Assembly: GCA_045536365.1 (NCBI GenBank)
Contig: JAZSNL010000004.1
Span: 1 to 11,533, forward strand
Origin: JAZSNL01 sp045536365
Lineage (GTDB): Bacteria > Bacillota_I > Bacilli_A > ML615J-28 > CAG-313
Reading direction: 5' to 3'
DNA: 11,533 nt
Made by a program: the position numbers and the translations under genes. Below are positions 6,710 through 11,533 of this stretch, piece after piece. A model generated the notes under the pieces. The model ran no database searches. It was given only the letters and a program-made list of their open reading frames with translations, and had not been told where the DNA came from. Each line of letters starts with the position of its first letter. The stretch's first letter is position 1.

Positions 6710-8165
6710 CAAAGAGTTATCTGAATTAAAGAAAGACTTACCTGAGTATAATATTGATAATTATAAAAGTGGAATATATACAAAATATAATAATAAAAAA
6801 AATACTAGAAAGATTTATTTTCCAAAAATAGCATTTGTTTCAATAGTTTTAATAATGTTTATTTCAATTATTGGTTTAAGTACTTATGCAATTAAAGTTG
6901 AAGCACAAGAATATCAAAATGCCGTAGACTTTTTTGAGGCAAATGAGTTATCACTTGATGGCCTTACAAGATATGAGATTAAAGAAATTTATAAAGATAT
7001 TACGACTAATAAGTTTGAGTATAAAAAAACAGGTGAAGTTATTGTTGAAAGTATTAAAAGTAAAGTGCCTGGTTATAGTATAAAAATAGATAATGCTTCT
7101 TCAAGTGAATTGATTAGCGTTTGGGAACTTTGGAATGAAACAAGAAAAAATAAAACTGTTGAATTTAAATCAATAAGTTATGATTATACAAGTAAAAGTA
7201 AAAATGAAGATGGTACTTATACATATGTTTTTAGAAAATATAATGAAGAGGTTGAAGAATGGAGTATTGACATTAACCATCCTATTGATGGATTTAAAGA
7301 ATTTAGTGATTCTATATTGGTATTTGGGGGATATAATTATAATTCACTAAGAGAGTATAGTCCAAAAGTATTCATAACAAAATTAAATAAAAATGGAGAT
7401 ATTATATGGCAAAAAGATTTTGCTGATTCTTATAGATTATATGACATGTTTTTTAATGATGAAAATTATACAATATTTTTGAATCAAAGTTCCAATAAAA
7501 AGAATTTCAAGATAATAAAATTGGATTGCATAGGAAATATAGTGAGTGAGAATGTTTATTATAATGAATTTGATATAGATAATACAAGGATTATAAACTT
7601 AAAAAATTATTATTTAGCATACGTTAAAAATTATTATGAAAAGCATACTTTTATAAAAATTAATTATGATGGATCAGTTGAAAATTCATTTAATTATACA
7701 GACGAAAAATATTTTTACCGTTTTACTGATATGATTGAAGTAAATGGGAAATTGTATTTATCTGGTTATTCTTATCCTGTTTCAGATTATAAGTATCATT
7801 CAAATAGAGATGAATTATATAACATTAAAGAAACTGTTAGTAAAATGGAATATGAGAAAGTCACTCCTGATTATATTTTAGAATTGTTTAAAGAAAATTA
7901 TAAAGCCATATTGTTTGAATGTAATAATGAAGATGGAGAATTAAAATTGTTTTATATTGTAGATTCTTCATTAGGGTGGAAATTTACAATTGAAGATGGA
8001 AATTTAATCTGGGAAGTAGAAACATTTAATAATATGTTTTTTTCTCCATATACTAGTTCATTTACATTTCGTGGTTCTACAAAAGTATATCAGTATTTAA
8101 TTGATACAAATGGAAATCTTGTAGAAATAAATGACACAGGAGAATTAAGGGAGTTTAGAAGATAA
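6702..8165 (+). CDS. membrane-anchored anti-sigma factor with large ectodomain
   Basis: The call rests on the 8-base overlap with the ECF sigma gene and the topology. A charged cytosolic segment (1-40) is short for an anti-sigma domain and lacks the zinc HxxxCxxC motif. One membrane helix follows (about 41-63, PKIAFVSIVLIMFISIIGLS), and then about 420 extracellular residues. The outer part has repeated strand-like units of the form FITKLNKNGDIIWQ (about 224-237), IIKLDCIGNIVSE (271-283) and FIKINYDGSVE (317-327), followed by LYLSGYS. This pattern suggests a beta-propeller. It would hold the sigma factor at the membrane and release it when the ectodomain senses a signal or is cleaved. The ligand is unknown, and the propeller fold is inference. 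Confidence 0.75.
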   Translation: MIDKELSELKKDLPEYNIDNYKSGIYTKYNNKKNTRKIYFPKIAFVSIVLIMFISIIGLSTYAIKVEAQEYQNAVDFFEANELSLDGLTRYEIKEIYKDITTNKFEYKKTGEVIVESIKSKVPGYSIKIDNASSSELISVWELWNETRKNKTVEFKSISYDYTSKSKNEDGTYTYVFRKYNEEVEEWSIDINHPIDGFKEFSDSILVFGGYNYNSLREYSPKVFITKLNKNGDIIWQKDFADSYRLYDMFFNDENYTIFLNQSSNKKNFKIIKLDCIGNIVSENVYYNEFDIDNTRIINLKNYYLAYVKNYYEKHTFIKINYDGSVENSFNYTDEKYFYRFTDMIEVNGKLYLSGYSYPVSDYKYHSNRDELYNIKETVSKMEYEKVTPDYILELFKENYKAILFECNNEDGELKLFYIVDSSLGWKFTIEDGNLIWEVETFNNMFFSPYTSSFTFRGSTKVYQYLIDTNGNLVEINDTGELREFRR

Positions 8166-8200
8166 ATTAGAATCATAAATGTTATCATATAAAATTTTTT

Positions 8201-8231
8201 GTCACCTTTTACTGTTCTAAATTGTTTTATA
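8201..8231 (+). promoter_or_regulatory. second candidate ECF promoter, upstream of the lipoprotein gene
   Basis: GTCACCTTTT (8201-8210), 17 bases from GTCACC to GTTTTATA (8224-8231), with shared spacer bases (GTTC, AATT). This closely parallels 6166-6195 and points to control by the adjacent sigma factor. It lies about 140 bases before the lipoprotein start codon. Confidence 0.5.
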
Positions 8232-8293
8232 TATGAAATGATAAAAGTTCTCTTAAAAAGAAATAGTACTCTAGTGCAGATTTTAAAATTATA

Positions 8294-8302
8294 TGTTATA
8301 AT
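8294..8302 (+). promoter_or_regulatory. extended -10 promoter for the lipoprotein gene
   Basis: TGTTATAAT is a TGn extended -10 with a perfect TATAAT (8297-8302) and no clear -35. It lies 54 bases ahead of the AGGAGG at 8356-8361, so the lipoprotein gene may have both a basal and an ECF-driven promoter. Confidence 0.4.
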
Positions 8303-8370
8303 ATAAATATATAAAATAGTTTCAAAAAAAATTGACTTTTATTTGTTATATTAATAGGAGGTAAATTAAT

Positions 8371-8799
8371 ATGAAGAAAATATTAGTTAGTATATTTTTA
8401 TTAGTATTTGGATTATGTTTGGTTGGGTGTGATAATAATAGTAGAATTAATATTCCTAAATCACAGAGTATTCAAATTACAAAATATGAAAATGGTCAGG
8501 AAAAACAAACTATAATAGTAAAGGATATTGAAATTATAGAGAAAATTGTTGATAATTTTAATTCTCTAAAATTAGAGGAAATGGATTATATTAAACCTCA
8601 TGTAACAATGTATACTTTTATTTTTTATGATAGTACAAATGAAAAAGCATGGAATAAATTAAAAAAAGTTGATATAGAAACAACTCATTGTTTAACAATT
8701 GATGATGGTAATACTCTATATGGTATAAAAAATGGGAATATAGACTTTGAATTTGTTGATTCTTTATTTTCAGCAAAGTCTAATAAGAATAAGGAGTAG
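8371..8799 (+). CDS. small lipoprotein, probable ECF regulon member
   Basis: The 142-residue protein has a lipoprotein signal: MKK, a hydrophobic stretch, then the lipobox L-V-G-C with the modified Cys at 20. It would be anchored to the outer face of the membrane. The mature part is mixed alpha/beta (SIQITKYENGQEKQTIIVKD, then a helix IIEKIVDNFNSL). It resembles other small secreted Bacillota domains in layout, but I cannot name a family. AGGAGG lies 9 bases upstream. It follows the anti-sigma gene by about 205 bases, with its own promoters in between, and ends at a terminator. A role in protecting the envelope or tuning the sensor is inferred from context. Confidence 0.8.
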   Translation: MKKILVSIFLLVFGLCLVGCDNNSRINIPKSQSIQITKYENGQEKQTIIVKDIEIIEKIVDNFNSLKLEEMDYIKPHVTMYTFIFYDSTNEKAWNKLKKVDIETTHCLTIDDGNTLYGIKNGNIDFEFVDSLFSAKSNKNKE

Positions 8800-8822
8800 A
8801 AGAGAAGTAATTTATTATATTC

Positions 8823-8858
8823 AAGTCAGTTAACCAATAAAAAGTTAGCTGGCTTTTT
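8823..8858 (+). terminator. intrinsic terminator after the lipoprotein gene
   Basis: The arms AAGTCAGTTAAC (8823-8834) and GTTAGCTGGCTT (8844-8855) pair with two G-U pairs around a 9-base loop, followed by T's to 8858. It closes the sigma/anti-sigma/lipoprotein block. Confidence 0.75.
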
Positions 8859-8971
8859 AAATAGTAGAAATAAATGAGGGAATGAGTTTATAGAAATTAA
8901 ATATACTATTAAATTTGAGATTAAGTTTTTTTTATCAAAACTATGTACAAATAAATCATTTTACGACATAA

Positions 8972-8980
8972 TGATAATAT
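8972..8980 (+). promoter_or_regulatory. extended -10 promoter candidate for the recombinase gene
   Basis: TGATAATAT is a TGn extended -10, 29 bases before the AGGAGG at 9010-9015. No good -35 is present. Resolvase genes are often repressed by the resolvase binding at this position, but I could not define a res site by eye. Confidence 0.35.
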
Positions 8981-9022
8981 CAAATTCATGTTTAGGTGGA
9001 TTTAATATTAGGAGGTTATAAA

Positions 9023-9730
9023 ATGATATATGGATATTGTAGAGTGAGTACAACTCATCAAAGAATTACTAGACAAGTTAACAATATTTTAAATATTGAA
9101 CCTAAAGCAACTATTATTAAAGAGTTCTTTACTGGTACAACGCAAAGTAGACCACAATGGGAAAAGTTATTAAAACAACTTAGAAGTGGTGATACTATAA
9201 TATTTGATAGTGTTTCTAGAATGAGTAGAAATAGTGATGAAGGATTTAAAGATTATAAATACTTATATGAATTAGGTGTTGAATTAATTTTTATAAATGA
9301 ACCATTAATTAATACTAAGGTATTAGAAAATAGTAAAACTAATATTTTAAATATATCTGTTGAAACTGGAAATAAAGCTGTTGATGAATATTTTAAAGGT
9401 AATATTACTTTAATTAATAATTTACTAATGGCACTGGCAGAAGAACAGATAAAAACTGCTTTTGAACAAAGTGAGAAAGAAGTTAATGATCTTCATATTA
9501 GAATTAGTCAAGGTATGAGAGAAAGTAAAAGAAATGGTGTTCAAATTGGACATAGTGTTGGTACTAAATTAATTACTAAAAAATCTATTAAATGTAAAGA
9601 AATAATAAAAAAACATTCTAAAGATTTTGAAGGAACTTTAGAGGATCCTGATGTAATTATACTATGTGGAAATATAGCTAAAAATAGTTATTATAAATAT
9701 AAAAGAGAATTAAAAAAAGTACTTGCCTAA
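9023..9730 (+). CDS. small serine recombinase (resolvase/invertase family)
   Basis: The 235-residue site-specific recombinase has its nucleophile at S9 in YCRVSTTHQ. Conserved Arg and Asp follow in FDSVSRMSRN (D62, R66, R69), with R7 before the serine. The long dimerisation helix covers about 140-170, and a DNA-binding helix-turn-helix-like tail (about 186-232, ending AKNSYYKYKREL) completes the small resolvase layout. Such enzymes resolve cointegrates or multimers, or invert DNA. The ATG at 9023 has AGGAGG 7 bases upstream; the upstream in-frame GTG at 8996 is not needed. The stop lies inside a terminator hairpin. It probably pairs functionally with the adjacent replication-like gene or with the transposon, as TniR does in Tn5053. 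Confidence 0.9.
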   Translation: MIYGYCRVSTTHQRITRQVNNILNIEPKATIIKEFFTGTTQSRPQWEKLLKQLRSGDTIIFDSVSRMSRNSDEGFKDYKYLYELGVELIFINEPLINTKVLENSKTNILNISVETGNKAVDEYFKGNITLINNLLMALAEEQIKTAFEQSEKEVNDLHIRISQGMRESKRNGVQIGHSVGTKLITKKSIKCKEIIKKHSKDFEGTLEDPDVIILCGNIAKNSYYKYKRELKKVLA

Positions 9731-9741
9731 AGTACTTTTTT
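9713..9741 (+). terminator. intrinsic terminator overlapping the recombinase 3' end
   Basis: Perfect 12-base arms AAAAAAGTACTT (9713-9724) and AAGTACTTTTTT (9730-9741) flank the loop GCCTA. The stop codon (9728-9730) is within the hairpin. The symmetric A- and T-runs would let it work in both directions. Confidence 0.8.
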
Positions 9742-9759
9742 ATTATTAAATAAAATAAA

Positions 9760-9787
9760 TGATTTTATTTAATAAATTTGGTATAAT
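9760..9787 (+). promoter_or_regulatory. promoter of the polymerase-like gene
   Basis: TGATTT (9760-9765), a 16-base spacer, then a perfect TATAAT (9782-9787). Transcription from about 9794 leaves the ATG at 9797 essentially leaderless and favours the ATG at 9821. Confidence 0.5.
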
Positions 9788-9820
9788 AAGGTAAAGATGA
9801 TGTTATATAAGGTGAACAAT

Positions 9821-11239
9821 ATGAAATTAGAAGAAATATATAAAAGAATTAAATATAAACCTAAAGTTGAAGAAGTAGAAGATGATAGTGAATTCTTTTA
9901 TGGTGATGTTGAAAAAGATTGGGAGTGGAAACCTAAAAGATATGAAGGTGATTGTGAAACACCTAACTTTGAAATAAAGATTCCTAATAGTAGAAATGGA
10001 TTATATACAACTAAAGATCAATTAAGTAAAATTCTTACATTTATAGATACTATTAAAAAGAAGAGACTTAAGAATGGTATAACTATAATTCCAATAGCTA
10101 CTACTTCAAAAAGAAATGTTTATATTTGGGGTGGTAAACAAAATGTAAGTAATGCCATAGAATATATGAAAAAAATTGGATTATTAGTTGAGTATGATTC
10201 TGATTATAAATATTGGGGTTATAAGGATGAAGATAATTATCCTAAGACATATCTATATTTTGTGGAAAATGAAAAGAAATTAATTAAATATTGTGAAGAT
10301 AATAACATAACTAAATATATTCCTAAACATCAAAAAGACATTAAAATTAAAAAAGTAAAATTAGATATTATTGAGAAGAATAAAACTTTTAATGAAGAAG
10401 ATGTAATATTTAAATCTAAAATGGAACTTCACAAACCTGCTGGTGTATCAAAGACAGATTTTGAAAAGTATATATTATATTGTTTATATAAAAATCATCC
10501 ATATTTAGGATTAGTTCAAAATAAAGTTGATGAGATGAATGAAAAATATTATAAAAACTATCCTGACTTTCAAATTAGATTTATTCCAAATATTCATTGG
10601 AATGAAGATGAAAATATAATAGTAGGAATAGGAATAAGAGGAACTAATTCATTTTGTAATAAGAAGAGAAGAAAAAGATACTGGATAAAAAAAGAGTATG
10701 GTTTTGTTTTAGAAAAAGATATAAAGAGTTCAGTACCTAGATTAACTTTATCTATTAATAAAGGTGATTGGGTGGATGAAGATGTTGATATTTATGAATT
10801 AATTAATAGTGAATTTGAACCAGGTAAGAAGTTTACAAATGAAAGAAGAAAAGCTATTAAAGAATTACATATGAGTATGTACTTTGATGATAGTAGTGAT
10901 AAGAAAACTAGTGGTAATGTTTTATATAGAATGAAAAATAAAGATGGTGTAGTTAAAGAAGAACTGGATGAAGTGATAACTAAGTTGAGAAAAGCTGTTC
11001 TTAAAGCTGAGGGTGGAAAGACTTATGGTAGTGAAATATTTTATGTTGAGTCATGTGTTTATTTAATGACTTTATATGATTTATTATCAGCTGGTATAAT
11101 GACTTGGTTTGTGTATGATTGTTTTTATTCAATTGATTTTGAAGATAAAGAGTTTTTTGAGAATATGATTTTAAATCAAGTTAAGTATAATTTTAATGAT
11201 TTTATGAAATATTCTAAGAGTTATTTAGAGAGAATTTAA
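9821..11239 (+). CDS. putative replication protein with family A polymerase-like palm
   Basis: The 472-residue protein has three C-terminal motifs resembling family A polymerases. The first is D300-IKSSVP-R307, with the same D-x6-R spacing as motif A (DYSQIELR). The second is R343-x3-K347-x3-M351-x2-Y354, like motif B, though Y is one residue closer than in Pol I or T7 RNA polymerase. The third is WFVYDCFYSI with D433, where Pol I has VHDE. A helical segment before motif C (GSEIFYVESCVYLMTLYDLL) fits the same fold. Residues about 60-150 resemble a winged helix (AIEYMKKIGLL, then a hairpin). The ATG at 9821 is chosen for AAGGTGA 5 bases upstream. I infer a plasmid-type replication protein; no 3'-5' exonuclease or helicase motif is visible. 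Confidence 0.55.
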   Translation: MKLEEIYKRIKYKPKVEEVEDDSEFFYGDVEKDWEWKPKRYEGDCETPNFEIKIPNSRNGLYTTKDQLSKILTFIDTIKKKRLKNGITIIPIATTSKRNVYIWGGKQNVSNAIEYMKKIGLLVEYDSDYKYWGYKDEDNYPKTYLYFVENEKKLIKYCEDNNITKYIPKHQKDIKIKKVKLDIIEKNKTFNEEDVIFKSKMELHKPAGVSKTDFEKYILYCLYKNHPYLGLVQNKVDEMNEKYYKNYPDFQIRFIPNIHWNEDENIIVGIGIRGTNSFCNKKRRKRYWIKKEYGFVLEKDIKSSVPRLTLSINKGDWVDEDVDIYELINSEFEPGKKFTNERRKAIKELHMSMYFDDSSDKKTSGNVLYRMKNKDGVVKEELDEVITKLRKAVLKAEGGKTYGSEIFYVESCVYLMTLYDLLSAGIMTWFVYDCFYSIDFEDKEFFENMILNQVKYNFNDFMKYSKSYLERI

Positions 11240-11254
11240 TATATAAATATATGG

Positions 11255-11283
11255 TATATTAGGTAAAAAGCATTATAGGCAAA
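11255..11283 (+). repeat. 29-bp direct repeat, copy B
   Basis: Nearly the same as copy A: TATATTAGGTAAAAAG followed by a second half-site beginning CATTATAGGC. Like copy A it starts just after a stop codon (15 bases after the polymerase-like gene). Copies A and B thus bracket the whole cargo block, 4689 to 11283. Confidence 0.7.
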
Positions 11284-11312
11284 AAAAATATTAATAAAAA
11301 AAATTAATATAA

Positions 11313-11330
11313 ATTATTATTATTATTATT
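11313..11330. repeat. (ATT)6 microsatellite
   Basis: Six perfect ATT units lie between repeat copies B and C. A short hairpin (TATTAAT/ATTAATA, 11289-11309) without a T-run precedes it. No coding potential is visible here. Confidence 0.7.
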
Positions 11331-11350
11331 AAATGTTATTTATTTATATA

Positions 11351-11383
11351 TACCTATAATAGGTAAAAAACATAATAGATAAC
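11351..11383 (+). repeat. 29-bp direct repeat, copy C, with a perfect palindrome
   Basis: The repeat itself is 11355-11383 and is the most diverged of the three in its second half-site. Its start overlaps a perfect 15-base palindrome TACCTATAATAGGTA (11351-11365), a possible symmetric protein-binding site. It lies 13 bases from the first right-end site. Confidence 0.6.
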
Positions 11384-11395
11384 TTTTTAGATATG

Positions 11396-11464
11396 AAATC
11401 ATACAAATAAAATTCGACAAAATTATACAAAATATTTTCGACAATTTTATTACATATGACAACA
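11396..11464 (-). repeat. candidate right transposon end with TnsB-like sites
   Basis: On the minus strand two 23-base units (11396-11418 and 11420-11442) repeat with 24-base spacing and agree at 18 of 23 positions. Each has GTCGAA followed by TTTGTATnATTT. The outer sequence has a third TTGTC at 11458-11462, and ACA at 11459-11461 or 11462-11464 could be the terminal trinucleotide. The units are inverted relative to 93-122 and 198-300. Fewer, more widely spaced sites than at the operon end matches the asymmetric ends of Tn7. Confidence 0.55.
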
Positions 11465-11497
11465 GGTAATAATAACATATAAAATAACAAAAACAAA

Positions 11498-11531
11498 AGC
11501 TTAACATTACTACATGTTAAGCTCTTTTTTT
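11498..11531 (+). terminator. strong intrinsic terminator outside the right end
   Basis: Perfect 10-base arms AGCTTAACAT (11498-11507) and ATGTTAAGCT (11514-11523) flank a TACTAC loop, followed by C and a T-run. If the element ends near 11464, this hairpin belongs to the flanking replicon. That would mean the insertion sits close to a gene's 3' end or terminator. Confidence 0.85.
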
Positions 11532-11533
11532 AT

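Noticed and set aside
8332..8352. TTGACT followed by TATATT as a promoter of the lipoprotein gene
   Set aside because: The spacing is only 9 bases, too short for a sigma-A promoter. The extended -10 at 8294-8302 is better.
49..11469. Exact transposon termini with target-site duplication
   Set aside because: The five bases before TGT at 49 or 10 (AAGGG, AAATT) do not match those after the candidate right ACA (ACAGG or GGTAA), so no duplication could be called.

Overview
The window is very AT-rich (roughly a quarter G+C by eye). Genes are tightly packed, Shine-Dalgarno sites are AGGAGG-like, and Trp is encoded by TGG. This suggests a low-GC Bacillota/Mycoplasmatota-type bacterium using the standard code. 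No host housekeeping gene is visible, so a closer assignment is not possible.

The window is best read as one Tn7-like transposon that nearly fills it. Positions 309-4675 form a single overlapping operon: a DUF4314-like small protein, a minimal TnsA endonuclease, the DDE transposase TnsB, the AAA+ regulator TnsC and a short TniQ. There is no TnsE, no second TnsD/TniQ, no Cas gene and no CRISPR array. A run of TTGTATnATTT units with about 21-bp spacing (198-300) lies just upstream. Two related sites in inverted orientation (11396-11442) lie at the far end, followed by a possible terminus at 11459-11464. This is the arrangement expected of TnsB-binding ends with the transposase operon next to one of them. 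I could not find a matching target-site duplication, so the exact termini are open.

The cargo (4676-11390) has three blocks. First, 4853-5858 holds small unknown genes, including a minus-strand pair whose first member has one in-frame TGA. Second, 6166-8858 is a signalling unit: an ECF sigma factor, a membrane-anchored anti-sigma with a large, possibly beta-propeller ectodomain, and a lipoprotein. Near-identical candidate ECF promoters (GTCACC, 16-17 bp, GTnTTATA) precede the sigma gene and the lipoprotein region, which suggests autoregulation and a small local regulon. Third, 8972-11239 is a plasmid-like module: a small serine recombinase/resolvase, and a protein with a winged-helix-like N-terminus and a C-terminus showing three motifs reminiscent of family A polymerase motifs A, B and C. 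I read it as a possible one-protein replication factor.

Non-coding structure of note: three copies of a 29-bp direct repeat (one just after tniQ, two after the polymerase-like gene), several hairpin terminators, and a cluster of three tRNA T-arm-like motifs at 6051-6107 with no complete tRNA around them. Position 1-180 is an open frame weakly resembling a VRR-NUC C-terminus, and it conflicts with the proposed left transposon end.
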